This document shows, one piece after another, positions 37,848 to 46,237 of a stretch of 64,000 bases of DNA (the stretch's first letter is position 1; every line of letters starts with the position of its first letter). A program made the position numbers and the translations under genes. The DNA is taken from positions 62,001 through 126,000 of the forward strand of contig JAEEXI010000007.1 of assembly GCA_016291495.1 (NCBI GenBank), given 5' to 3'. The stretch comes from Prevotella sp. (GTDB lineage Bacteria > Bacteroidota > Bacteroidia > Bacteroidales > Bacteroidaceae). The notes beneath the pieces are model-generated. The model ran no database searches. It worked only from the letters and a program-made list of their open reading frames with translations, and was not told where the DNA came from.

Positions 37848-38447
37848 ATGAGAAAGATATTTTTATTAGTGGCTTTCGCAGCCATGACCATCACAGCAAG
37901 TGCACAGAACGGTTTCCAATTGAGATTCCTGGGTACATACCCTGACATCATTGACTTTGCATGGAACTTCGTTACTGCTAACGACGATGATCCAGAGGGA
38001 GAAACCGACGAAGCGATGAATGCCGTTAAAGGAGCATTGGAAAAGTATCGTACGGGAGTGGAATTGGATGAGAATCAAACACTTACCGTTGACAAGAAAA
38101 ACGGTTTTCTGGTCTATGAGTTCAGATACGAGAATCACTTAAGCAGGACAGAGATGTGCTATTGGAACGAGGCTGACAAAAAGCATAAACTGTTTGCCTG
38201 TTCCACATGGTGCTATGAGAATGGCAAGCCCAGCCTGGGACAGTTTGACGGCATGTGTTTCCTTCGTTACAACAATGCCACGAAGAAGATGACTTACTGC
38301 GAAACCCCTGGCTTTGAGGTGAGTTATGACAACACCACCTATTCGCTGCCTCGTACTGGCAAGGACATCACAGTCACGAAGTGGAATAAAGATGGAACGA
38401 AGACGCAGACGACCCTGAAGTGGAACGGACGTGGTTTTAGCAAATAA
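37848..38447 (+). CDS. Secreted hypothetical protein
   Basis: 199 aa with a signal peptide (MRKIFLLVAFAAMTITASAQ). The mature part (GFQLRFLGTYPDIIDFAWNFVTANDDDPEGETDEAMNAVKGALEKYRTG) has no motif I recognise. It ends in a Lys/Thr-rich beta stretch (VTKWNKDGTKTQTTLKWNGRGFSK). 33 bp after the beta-repeat gene and 14 bp before yicC, so it may be transcribed with both. Periplasmic location is likely; function unknown. Confidence 0.75.
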   Translation: MRKIFLLVAFAAMTITASAQNGFQLRFLGTYPDIIDFAWNFVTANDDDPEGETDEAMNAVKGALEKYRTGVELDENQTLTVDKKNGFLVYEFRYENHLSRTEMCYWNEADKKHKLFACSTWCYENGKPSLGQFDGMCFLRYNNATKKMTYCETPGFEVSYDNTTYSLPRTGKDITVTKWNKDGTKTQTTLKWNGRGFSK

Positions 38448-38461
38448 ACATAACGTAAAAT

Positions 38462-39334
38462 ATGATACAATCAATGACGGGCTATGGCAAGGCTGTCGTA
38501 GTCTATAAGGGAAAGAAAATCAATGTAGAAATCAAGTCACTCAACTCGAAGCAGTTGGACTTGACAACGCGTATTGCTCCCCTTTACAGGGAGAAGGAAA
38601 TGGAAGTCCGCCAACTGGTGGCAGAGAAACTGCTCAGGGGCAAGGTGGAGATGAGTGTATGGATAGAAAAGGAGGCATCGGCAGAGGCTGCTCCTGTGAA
38701 TACAGCACTGATGGAGAGTTACTACCAGCAGTTGAAAGGTTTTGCTGATGGTCATGCCCTGACAGGTATGGACTGGATGCAGACGCTCACCCGTATGCCT
38801 GATGTGCTGACGAAGACAGAGGTTGAGGTGCTTGACGAGGAGGAATGGACAGCTGTCCGTGGCGGTGTCGAGGAGGCCGTGTCGCACTTGGTGGATTTCC
38901 GTACACAGGAGGGTGCCGCCTTGGAGAAGAAGTTTGCCGAGAAAATTGACAACATCGAGCGTCTGCTGGCGAGCATCGAGCCATATGAGAAGAGTCGTGT
39001 GGAGAAGATCCGTTCCCGTATCATGGATGGTTTGAAGCAGATTCCTGAGGTGGAGTATGACAAGAATCGTTTGGAACAGGAACTGATTTACTACATCGAG
39101 AAGCTGGATATCAGTGAAGAGAAGCAGCGTCTGACTAACCATTTGAAGTACTTCCGTGAGACGATGGCTGACCAGGCTGGTCAGGGTAAAAAACTTGGCT
39201 TCATCGCTCAGGAGATGGGCCGTGAGATCAACACGACGGGTTCGAAGTCGAATCAGGCTGAGATGCAGAACATTGTGGTGATGATGAAGGACGAGTTGGA
39301 GCAAATCAAGGAACAAGTGCTGAATGCGCTGTAG
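38462..39334 (+). CDS. yicC: YicC/YloC family endoribonuclease
   Basis: 290 aa. N-terminal MIQSMTGYGKAVVVYKGKKINVEIKSLNSKQLDLTTRIAPLYREKEMEVRQLVAEKLLRGKVEMSV and C-terminal DUF1732 block LEQELIYYIEKLDISEEKQRLTNHLKYFRETMADQAGQGKKLGFIAQEMGREINTTGSKSNQAEMQNIVVMMKDELEQIKEQVLN match the family throughout. Members cleave RNA (RnlA/YicC-type sRNA degradation). The yicC-gmk pair is widely conserved. First housekeeping gene of the long operon. Confidence 0.95.
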   Translation: MIQSMTGYGKAVVVYKGKKINVEIKSLNSKQLDLTTRIAPLYREKEMEVRQLVAEKLLRGKVEMSVWIEKEASAEAAPVNTALMESYYQQLKGFADGHALTGMDWMQTLTRMPDVLTKTEVEVLDEEEWTAVRGGVEEAVSHLVDFRTQEGAALEKKFAEKIDNIERLLASIEPYEKSRVEKIRSRIMDGLKQIPEVEYDKNRLEQELIYYIEKLDISEEKQRLTNHLKYFRETMADQAGQGKKLGFIAQEMGREINTTGSKSNQAEMQNIVVMMKDELEQIKEQVLNAL

Positions 39335-39348
39335 TTTTATTCATAGTT

Positions 39349-39918
39349 ATGAAAGGGAAACTGATTATCGTAAGTGCACCGTCAGGGAGTGGTAAGTCGA
39401 CCATTGTGAACTGGTTGATGCAGGAACATCCGGAGTTGAATCTCTATTTCTCGATATCTTGTACATCACGGGCTCCTCGTGGAGAAGAGAGGGATGGCGT
39501 GGAGTATTTCTTCCTGACTCCAGAGGCATTCAAGGAGAAGATAGCTAACGATGAGTTCCTGGAGTATGAGGAAGTCTATGAGAACCGCTTCTATGGCACA
39601 TTGAAGGCACAGGTGGAACGGCAGCGTGAAGCCGGACAGAATGTGGTATTCGACGTGGATGTAAAGGGTGGCGTGAATATCAAGAAACATTATGGCGAGA
39701 AGGCATTGAGTCTTTTTATCCAGCCACCATCTATTGCAGAGTTGCGCCGTAGGCTGGAGGGTCGTGGTACAGATACGCAGGAGGCCATTGAACAGCGTCT
39801 TGCCAAGGCGGAATACGAGTTGACCTTTGCGCCTCAGTTCGACCGTGTCGTCGTCAATGATGACTTAGAGACGGCCAAGCAAGAGACCTTTCAAATCATC
39901 AGTGGCTTCCTGAAATGA
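39349..39918 (+). CDS. gmk: Guanylate kinase
   Basis: Phosphorylates GMP to GDP. 189 aa. P-loop in KLIIVSAPSGSGKSTIVNWLM; GMP-binding SCTSRAPRGEERDGVEYFFLTPEAFKEKI and EFLEYEEVYENRFYGT; lid Arg region LRRRLEGRGTDTQEAIEQRLAKAEYE. 14 bp after yicC; the stop overlaps nadD by 4 bp. Confidence 0.99.
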   Translation: MKGKLIIVSAPSGSGKSTIVNWLMQEHPELNLYFSISCTSRAPRGEERDGVEYFFLTPEAFKEKIANDEFLEYEEVYENRFYGTLKAQVERQREAGQNVVFDVDVKGGVNIKKHYGEKALSLFIQPPSIAELRRRLEGRGTDTQEAIEQRLAKAEYELTFAPQFDRVVVNDDLETAKQETFQIISGFLK

Positions 39919-40457
39919 AGAAGACAGGCATCTTCGGCGGCTCGTTCAATCCGATTCATTGCGGACATATCGCATTGGCGAGGGAGATACTCCGACAGAC
40001 GGCGTTGGACGAGATATGGCTGATGGTGTCGCCACAGAATCCACTGAAACGAGAGGCAACTGATTTGTTGGATGACGACTTGCGCTTCCAATTGGCGAAG
40101 AAAGCATTGGAAAGGGTAGAGGGCGTTGAGGCTAGCGACTATGAGTTCCGTCTGCCCAAGCCGTCTTATACGTGGCATACGTTGCAGCATCTCCGTCAGG
40201 ACTATCCTGATAGGGAGTTTACGTTGGTGATAGGAGGTGACAACTGGGAGCATTTCACACGGTGGTACCACTGGAAGGATATCTTGCGTCAGTATGACGT
40301 GGTGGTATATCCCCGTGACGGACAGGCTGGTACGATAGAGGCAGAACTTCTGCCCGTGTCGAGTACGGAAATCAGGGAACGGGTCAAACGAGGGGAGTCT
40401 ATCGGAGGCATGGTACCTGATGTGATTGTCGAGGATGTCAAGCGACTGTATCGATGA
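39915..40457 (+). CDS. nadD: Nicotinate-nucleotide adenylyltransferase
   Basis: Makes deamido-NAD from nicotinate mononucleotide and ATP. 180 aa. Nucleotidyltransferase motif GIFGGSFNPIHCGHIALAREIL (HxGH), MVSPQNPLKR, and C-terminal LLPVSSTEIRERVKRGESIGGMVPDVIVEDVKRLY (SSTEIR). Cytoplasmic. ATG overlaps the gmk stop; its own stop overlaps the next gene by 4 bp. Confidence 0.98.
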   Translation: MKKTGIFGGSFNPIHCGHIALAREILRQTALDEIWLMVSPQNPLKREATDLLDDDLRFQLAKKALERVEGVEASDYEFRLPKPSYTWHTLQHLRQDYPDREFTLVIGGDNWEHFTRWYHWKDILRQYDVVVYPRDGQAGTIEAELLPVSSTEIRERVKRGESIGGMVPDVIVEDVKRLYR

Positions 40458-42262
40458 AGAAAGTCCTGCAGCTATTAGGATGGTTATGGAAGCCCATACG
40501 GGTGAATGCGGCATTCTTCATATTCATGTTCGCCTTGGGTTACCTTTGTACACAGACGGAGATACGTCTGCACCTGAAGGGAGCCAAGCCTTATGAGCTG
40601 TCTGCCACGGAATTGTTCTTCGACCTGTATGCCCTTTGTGTCTTATTAGCGCTGATACCCCGGAAGATACGTATCTGGATTCGTGGCATTACAGCTATCA
40701 TCCTTTATGCCATAGCCCTGATAGACATGTTCTGCTATGTGCATTTCGAGTCAACACTGACGCCGACGATGCTCATGCTCTTTTTCGAGACTACAGGACA
40801 GGAGACGAGTGAGTTTCTGGGCTCTTATTTGGGATGGGACCTCTTCACATCGAAGACGGGCTGGATACTGCTCATCGCCTTGTTGCATATCCTTTGGGCA
40901 ATCTTCAGTATCTGGTGGAAAAAGCGTCAGGAGGCGATGGGGTTTCGTCTGAATCCACAAGTGATGCTTGCTTCTCAGGCCGTCATGGGGGTTCTTGGTC
41001 TTGCCTTGTTTGTCTGGTGTGCTACGGAGTGTTGGTCGAACAAACAGGCGATGGTGCGCCTCATGACAAAGACAAATCTCGGAGAGGTGGAGCATGAGTT
41101 GACGACGAAGGGGTGTGCCAATCTCTATCTGCCAGTCCACCGCATGATATTCAGTCTGTATGCCAACCGTCTTGCCTTCCGTCAGCTTACCCATCTGCTG
41201 AAATCGACAGAAAAGGTGCAGGTGGACAGTTGTGATTTCCGTAGTCCGCAGATTGTACTGATTATCGGGGAGAGTTATAATAAACACCGTTCCCAGTTGT
41301 ATGGCTATGACAAAGCGACGACACCTCGTCAGTTGAAGCGTATGCAGGATAGTACGCTCATTGCCTTTACCGATGTGGTAGCTCCCTGGAACCTGACGAG
41401 TTATGTGTTCAAAGATGTGTTCTCACTATATGCTGTTGGAGAAGAAGGCGATTGGACTGATCGTCCGATGTTCCCGGAAATCTTCCGTAAGGCTGGCTAC
41501 CATGTGACTTTCCTTACCAACCAGTTCTTGCCCAAGGCCGGTGAGGCTGTCTATGACTTCAGCGGTGGCTTCTTCCTGAATAATCCGGAACTGAGCAAAC
41601 TGTTATTTGACGACCGTAATAAGAGACTCCATCGCTATGATGATGGTATGCTGAAGGAATTAGACGCACGGGAGATGAAAAGGCAATATGCCAACCAGTT
41701 GACGATCATTCATCTGATGGGACAACATGTGGACTATCGGGGGCGTTTCCCGAAGACGCGACGGATGTTCACGACAGCCGACTATCCCGACAAGAAACTA
41801 ACAGAGAAACGATTGCAGATTAATGCCGACTATGATAATGCGACGCTTTATAACGACTCTATCGTAGAAGAGATTATCCGTCGGTTCGAGCACCGGAACG
41901 CCGTTATTATCTATATGCCCGATCATGGGGAGGAGTGTTTCAATACCCTCGATTATTTCGGACGTAACCACTCGGCAATCATTGATTACCGTCTTGCCCG
42001 TGAGGAATTTGAGATACCCTTCTGGATATGGGCATCGGAGTTGTATCGTATGGCGCATCCCTATGGATGGGAGGCAATCAAGCGATACCGAAACCGTCCG
42101 TATATGACAGATTTGTTGCCGCATACCTTGCTATTCTTAGCTGGAATCCATACGAAAGACTATCGGAAGGAGTATGATGTGTTGAACAGCGAGTATAATG
42201 AGAAACGTCCGCGACTATTGAAAAACAGTGTAGATTATAATAAGCTTAAGCGTGAAAAATGA
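40454..42262 (+). CDS. Phosphoethanolamine transferase-like membrane protein (sulfatase fold)
   Basis: 602 aa. About five N-terminal membrane helices (to residue 210) and a periplasmic alkaline-phosphatase/sulfatase-fold domain. Motifs: PQIVLIIGESYNKHRSQLYGYDKATTPRQ (metal site Glu), WNLTSYVFKDVFSLYA (nucleophile Thr region), LTIIHLMGQHVDYRGRFP and NAVIIYMPDHGEECFN (Asp-His ligands). Family members (EptA/CptA type) transfer phosphoethanolamine from phosphatidylethanolamine to lipid A or core sugars, which lowers negative charge. The target here is inferred. It overlaps nadD and the next gene. Confidence 0.88.
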   Translation: MKKVLQLLGWLWKPIRVNAAFFIFMFALGYLCTQTEIRLHLKGAKPYELSATELFFDLYALCVLLALIPRKIRIWIRGITAIILYAIALIDMFCYVHFESTLTPTMLMLFFETTGQETSEFLGSYLGWDLFTSKTGWILLIALLHILWAIFSIWWKKRQEAMGFRLNPQVMLASQAVMGVLGLALFVWCATECWSNKQAMVRLMTKTNLGEVEHELTTKGCANLYLPVHRMIFSLYANRLAFRQLTHLLKSTEKVQVDSCDFRSPQIVLIIGESYNKHRSQLYGYDKATTPRQLKRMQDSTLIAFTDVVAPWNLTSYVFKDVFSLYAVGEEGDWTDRPMFPEIFRKAGYHVTFLTNQFLPKAGEAVYDFSGGFFLNNPELSKLLFDDRNKRLHRYDDGMLKELDAREMKRQYANQLTIIHLMGQHVDYRGRFPKTRRMFTTADYPDKKLTEKRLQINADYDNATLYNDSIVEEIIRRFEHRNAVIIYMPDHGEECFNTLDYFGRNHSAIIDYRLAREEFEIPFWIWASELYRMAHPYGWEAIKRYRNRPYMTDLLPHTLLFLAGIHTKDYRKEYDVLNSEYNEKRPRLLKNSVDYNKLKREK

Positions 42263-43307
42263 GTTTCTGACACGGGATGAGTGTACGGCGATGCGAGGAA
42301 TAGCCATTCTTGCCATCATGTTGCATAACTACTGCCATTTCATAGGGCAGATAGTCCAGGAGAACGAATATCAATTCTTCGCTTCCCATAACGAGGGATT
42401 GTGGCAGGTCATTACGAATCCAGATGCGCTCTTGCCCGTCCATCTCTTGTCTTACTTCGGACACTATGGTGTTCCCGTATTCCTTTTCCTGAGTGGTTTC
42501 GGACTGGTGATGAAGTATGAGCGGAAGGCACAGGAGCAGGTTGCCGTCGTACCTTTTGTGCGCTATAACTACCTGAAACTGTTGCGGATGCTCATCGTGG
42601 GCTTTACTCTATTTGTTGTGGTGGATATCGTGACACCGGGACGCTTCCAGTATCACTGGGACAACGTCATTGCCCAGTTGCTGATGTATATTAATGTATT
42701 GCCGCAACCCGATAAAATTATATGGCCGGGCATCTATTGGTTCTTCGGACTGATGATAGAACTATATATTGTCTACCGAATACTGTTGTATAGGCAGAAA
42801 AGCTGGGTAATTGTTGTCTTGGTTGCCGTCTGTTGGCTATTACAGGTGTTCTGCGACCCACAGGGAGAGACACTTAACCGCCTGCGCTATAATTTTATCG
42901 GAGGTATGTTGCCGTTCGGGGCTGGAATCCTTGTAGGACGTTCTGTTGAGAGATTCCGTTTTCAGTTGTCTCGTTGGCTGTGGGCAGTAGTGGCTGTAAT
43001 CGTGTCGGCCTTGGTGTTTGTTATGTGTTTCCATTTCCAGTCGTGGTTGTGGATTCCTATATTGATTATCGTGGGCACTATCGCTATTGTGAAGGCGCTG
43101 CCGCAGAAGGTAATGACTCTCTTTGTATGGTTTGGCAGCATCTCTGCCGCCATGTTTGTGGCACATCCAATTGCCCGTAAACTCTTCATCACCGTCGCTT
43201 GGCGACAGGACATCTATGACGGACTGATGCTTTATGTGGTAGTGACCATAGCCATTTCATGGGCTGTGAAAAGGATTATTGAACAAATTCCGAGTCCGAA
43301 ACTATGA
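42252..43307 (+). CDS. Acyltransferase family 3 membrane protein (first copy)
   Basis: 351 aa. Opens with the acyltransferase-3 pattern TRDECTAMRGIAILAIMLHNYCHF, with the catalytic-region His. It continues with about ten membrane helices, including FGHYGVPVFLFLSGFGLVMKYERKA and VRYNYLKLLRMLIVGF. Such proteins O-acetylate or succinylate envelope glycans or lipids. The start overlaps the upstream gene by 11 bp and the stop overlaps the second copy by 4 bp. Substrate unknown. Confidence 0.9.
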   Translation: MKNEFLTRDECTAMRGIAILAIMLHNYCHFIGQIVQENEYQFFASHNEGLWQVITNPDALLPVHLLSYFGHYGVPVFLFLSGFGLVMKYERKAQEQVAVVPFVRYNYLKLLRMLIVGFTLFVVVDIVTPGRFQYHWDNVIAQLLMYINVLPQPDKIIWPGIYWFFGLMIELYIVYRILLYRQKSWVIVVLVAVCWLLQVFCDPQGETLNRLRYNFIGGMLPFGAGILVGRSVERFRFQLSRWLWAVVAVIVSALVFVMCFHFQSWLWIPILIIVGTIAIVKALPQKVMTLFVWFGSISAAMFVAHPIARKLFITVAWRQDIYDGLMLYVVVTIAISWAVKRIIEQIPSPKL

Positions 43308-44284
43308 GTCTGAACGAGATTGCATGGAAAGACCTGAGTCGTTATCGGGGGGAGTTGATGGGTGCTGCCATCATCTTTATCGTACTCTTCCATGTGGGAC
43401 TTCCTCGTAGTGACGCATTCTTCGGCTTGCGCCGTTGTGGGAACATCGGTGTCGATATGTTCCTCTTCCTGAGTGGTATCGGACTCTGGTTCTCATGGGT
43501 GAAGAATCCGTGTGCTAAACAGTTCTATAAGCGTCGGCTGTTGCGTATCTTCCCTGCGTGGCTTATCATGTCGTCACTCTATTATATCCCCCGTTTCAAT
43601 TGGCAGACGGGGAGTATGATAGACCTGATAGGCGACATCACCATCAACTGGGACTTCTGGTTGCATGATGAAGGCACGTTTTGGTATATTCCTGCCATTA
43701 TGATGCTCTATCTGTGGGCACCGTTATATATGCGCCTGATACAACGAAGCCCTTCGTGGCGTTGGCTGCCTGTCCTGATGATGGTGTGGTGCATCTGCGT
43801 ACAGTGGGTCATCCCAATTCATAAAGCGGTGGGACATATCGAGATATTCTGGAGCCGTTTGCCCATCTTTTTCCTAGGTATCAATTGTGGTGAGTGGGTG
43901 AGGACGGAGAAGAAAATGGAAAAGGGTACATGGGGACTTGTGGTGTTGACCTTCCTGGCTACGGCAAGTGCATGTATCTATCTCGAACAAGTCAGACATG
44001 GTCGTTTCCCGTTGTTTGCGGAGAGGATGATTTATATTCCACTGACGGTATCCCTGTTGTTGCTGCTGGTGGAACTATTCCGTCATACGCCCTCCTGGCT
44101 GAATCGTGGGAGCGCTTTCCTCGGTACCATCAGTCTGGAACTCTATCTCATTCATCATCATTTCGTGATGGTGTATATCACGCCCTATCATCTGGGCTAT
44201 TGGCCAACGGTATTGCTGACGCTGTTGTTTGCCGTACCTTTGTCGTGGCTGTTACATTATCTGATTAAACGTGTGATGCCATGA
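43304..44284 (+). CDS. Acyltransferase family 3 membrane protein (second copy)
   Basis: 326 aa. YRGELMGAAIIFIVLFHVGLPRSDAFFGLRRCGNIGVDMFLFLSGIGLWFSW is the acyltransferase-3 start (HxG/His region and GVDxFLFLSG). RRLLRIFPAWLIMSSLYY carries the conserved RRxxRIxP motif. It is more typical of the family than the neighbouring copy and not a recent duplicate, since the sequences differ throughout. 4-bp overlaps on both sides. Probably acylates the same or a related envelope glycan. Confidence 0.92.
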   Translation: MSLNEIAWKDLSRYRGELMGAAIIFIVLFHVGLPRSDAFFGLRRCGNIGVDMFLFLSGIGLWFSWVKNPCAKQFYKRRLLRIFPAWLIMSSLYYIPRFNWQTGSMIDLIGDITINWDFWLHDEGTFWYIPAIMMLYLWAPLYMRLIQRSPSWRWLPVLMMVWCICVQWVIPIHKAVGHIEIFWSRLPIFFLGINCGEWVRTEKKMEKGTWGLVVLTFLATASACIYLEQVRHGRFPLFAERMIYIPLTVSLLLLLVELFRHTPSWLNRGSAFLGTISLELYLIHHHFVMVYITPYHLGYWPTVLLTLLFAVPLSWLLHYLIKRVMP

Positions 44285-44865
44285 AGAAGATAGTTGCTTT
44301 TGACTTTGACGGGACACTGACTACCCGTGATACCTTGCTCATGTTTATTCTTGATGCAAAAGGAGCTTTCGCTTTCATGACAGGATTCCTGTATCGCCTG
44401 CCCCTTATCGTGATGATGAAGTTGAGGCTCTATCCCAACTATCAGGCCAAGCAGAAGGTGTTCTCCTATTTCTTTAAGGGAATGCCGTTGGATACTTTTA
44501 ATAGGCTGTGTCAACGGTTTGCTGATACTCACCGTCATCTGTTACGTCCCGAGGGAATGAGGACCTTAAAGGAGGCACAGGCTGCTGGAGCGGAAGTACT
44601 GATAGTCAGTGCATCTATCGATAACTGGGTGCAGCCGTTCTTCCCTGATGTGAAAGTGTTGGGAACACAGATAGAGGTGGAGAATGGGCGACTGACGGGT
44701 CGTTTCCTGACGAAGAACTGTTACGGACAGGAGAAGGTAAACCGTATCCAAGAACTATATCCTCATCGTAGTGAGTATCATCTGACAGCCTATGGCGACA
44801 GCAATGGCGACCGTGAACTGCTTGCTTATGCTGATGAGGCGCATTATAAACCTTTCCGCCTATGA
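44281..44865 (+). CDS. HAD-superfamily IB hydrolase (phosphoserine phosphatase-like)
   Basis: 194 aa. HAD motif I KIVAFDFDGTLTTRDTLLMFI, motif II EVLIVSASIDNWVQPF, motif III lysine near QEKVN, motif IV YGDSNGDRELLAYADEAHYKPF. The length and the helical cap (FAFMTGFLYRLPLIVMMKLRLYPNYQAKQKVFSYFFKGM) match the HAD-IB group, which dephosphorylates phosphoserine, lysophosphatidate or phosphoglycerol. In an envelope operon a lipid- or glycan-phosphate substrate is plausible. 4-bp overlaps with both neighbours. Confidence 0.92.
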   Translation: MKKIVAFDFDGTLTTRDTLLMFILDAKGAFAFMTGFLYRLPLIVMMKLRLYPNYQAKQKVFSYFFKGMPLDTFNRLCQRFADTHRHLLRPEGMRTLKEAQAAGAEVLIVSASIDNWVQPFFPDVKVLGTQIEVENGRLTGRFLTKNCYGQEKVNRIQELYPHRSEYHLTAYGDSNGDRELLAYADEAHYKPFRL

Positions 44866-46226
44866 GATTGTATCGTGAGGAATGGATATTAGGACTGGTC
44901 GTCCTGCTGCTGTTGGTGATTCTGAACGGATTACTGATAGCCAAATATGATGCCCTCTTCTCGGTAGTCTGTGACGATTATGGCAAACTGTTGTCTTACA
45001 ACTATCATGTCTCAGGCTTTGATGCTACCACTTATTCCGTATTGACGGAGTGGGGGATGAAATACGACGTACTGCGCCATCCCCTGTTGCCATATCTGAT
45101 GTACCTGCCTTATGGACTCAATCAGATACTGATATCGCTGACAGGTATCAATGGCGCACTCTATGTCGCTGCCGTTATCATTCTTTTCTTTGGCTTCTGT
45201 ACCACAATTATCCTTTACCGCATCTTACATGAATTGATAGGCATAGGACGATGGGATGCCACGTTATTGACGGTTTTCTTCTTCAGTCTTGCCTATGTCT
45301 TGGTGACCTATATCGCCACCGACCATTTTGGCATTTCCCTGTTTCTAATCCTATGGTCAGTCTATCTGATAGGCAAGGCATCGAAAGAAGGACGGGTATT
45401 GAGTACTTGGAAGTCTGTCTTACTGGTACTTCTTACTGCCGGCGTGACGCTGACGAACGGGGCCAAGGTGCTTGCTGCCGAACTGATAGCCCGCGGCAAG
45501 GGCTTCTTCCACTGGAGGTATTTCTTTATTGCTTGTGGCTGTTTGCTATTGACAGTCGGCTTAGGATTATGGGAGGAGCGTGTGTATGTATATCCTAAGG
45601 AACAGGCAGAGAAGAAGTATTTCCAAGAGCATAAGGCGGAGATGATACAGAAAGCGAGGGAGAATCATGAGCGCTACAAAAACGCTCCATGGGTCATCCA
45701 CAAAGGAAAACCCTTTGGAAAAGGCAGCATTCTTAAATGGACCGACAAGACGACTTCCCGTTGGGAAACCTTGAAAGAGAATGTCTTCGGTGAGTCGCTA
45801 CAGTTGCACGACGACTATGTATTGGATGATGTGCTGAACAGTGGACGCCCCGTCCTGTTGTCGTATCATTACCCATGGAACTATGCGGTGGAGGTCTTAT
45901 TGGTTCTCTTGCTGCTTGCTGGTATCTGTTGTGGCTTCCGCGAACGGCTGTTATGGATGTGTCTTCTGGGCATCGTGCCAGATGCCTTGATGCATATAGG
46001 CTTGGGCTTTGCCATCAACGAGATTTACATCATGTCGGCACATTGGATATATATCTTCCCCATCGCCATGGCCTACCTGCTAAAAGTTAATAGCCAACAG
46101 CTAATAGCTAATAGCGTAAGGTCTCTCATCGTCCTCCTGACGGTCTATTTGCTGATTCATAATGTCTGGCTCATCGTGGAATGGACCCAACAGCCTCCCG
46201 TATCCATTGCATTCTGGTTTGACTAA
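44862..46226 (+). CDS. Polytopic membrane protein, paralogue 1 (possibly DUF6080)
   Basis: 454 aa. About nine to ten hydrophobic segments. After the N-terminal helix comes CDDYGKLLSYNYHVSGFDATTYSVLTEWGMKYDVLRHPLLPYLM. A long soluble loop of about 100 residues (EERVYVYPKEQAEKKYFQEHKAEMIQKARENHERYKNAPWVIHKGKPFGKG...LHDDYVLDDVL) precedes the last helices. The topology recalls PMT/GT-C-like transferases, but I see no DE motif that settles it. Paralogue of the next gene: the HVSG(F/Y)D, FGES, HDD/HQDE and GLGF(A/G)xNE(I/V)YIM blocks align. A 7-bp DNA repeat lies near the end. Confidence 0.8.
   Translation: MRLYREEWILGLVVLLLLVILNGLLIAKYDALFSVVCDDYGKLLSYNYHVSGFDATTYSVLTEWGMKYDVLRHPLLPYLMYLPYGLNQILISLTGINGALYVAAVIILFFGFCTTIILYRILHELIGIGRWDATLLTVFFFSLAYVLVTYIATDHFGISLFLILWSVYLIGKASKEGRVLSTWKSVLLVLLTAGVTLTNGAKVLAAELIARGKGFFHWRYFFIACGCLLLTVGLGLWEERVYVYPKEQAEKKYFQEHKAEMIQKARENHERYKNAPWVIHKGKPFGKGSILKWTDKTTSRWETLKENVFGESLQLHDDYVLDDVLNSGRPVLLSYHYPWNYAVEVLLVLLLLAGICCGFRERLLWMCLLGIVPDALMHIGLGFAINEIYIMSAHWIYIFPIAMAYLLKVNSQQLIANSVRSLIVLLTVYLLIHNVWLIVEWTQQPPVSIAFWFD
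46086..46120. repeat. 7-bp tandem repeat inside paralogue 1
   Basis: GTTAATA, GCCAACA, GCTAATA, GCTAATA, GCGTAAG: five heptamers end to end, encoding VNSQQLIANSVR between MAYLLK and the last helix. Same word family as in malQ, and the same protein position as the repeat in paralogue 2. Confidence 0.75.
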
Positions 46227-46237
46227 AGATAAAAAGT

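Noticed and set aside
42252-44284. Recent tandem duplication of acyltransferase genes
   Set aside because: The two proteins share only the family pattern and differ throughout, so they are not a recent duplicate.
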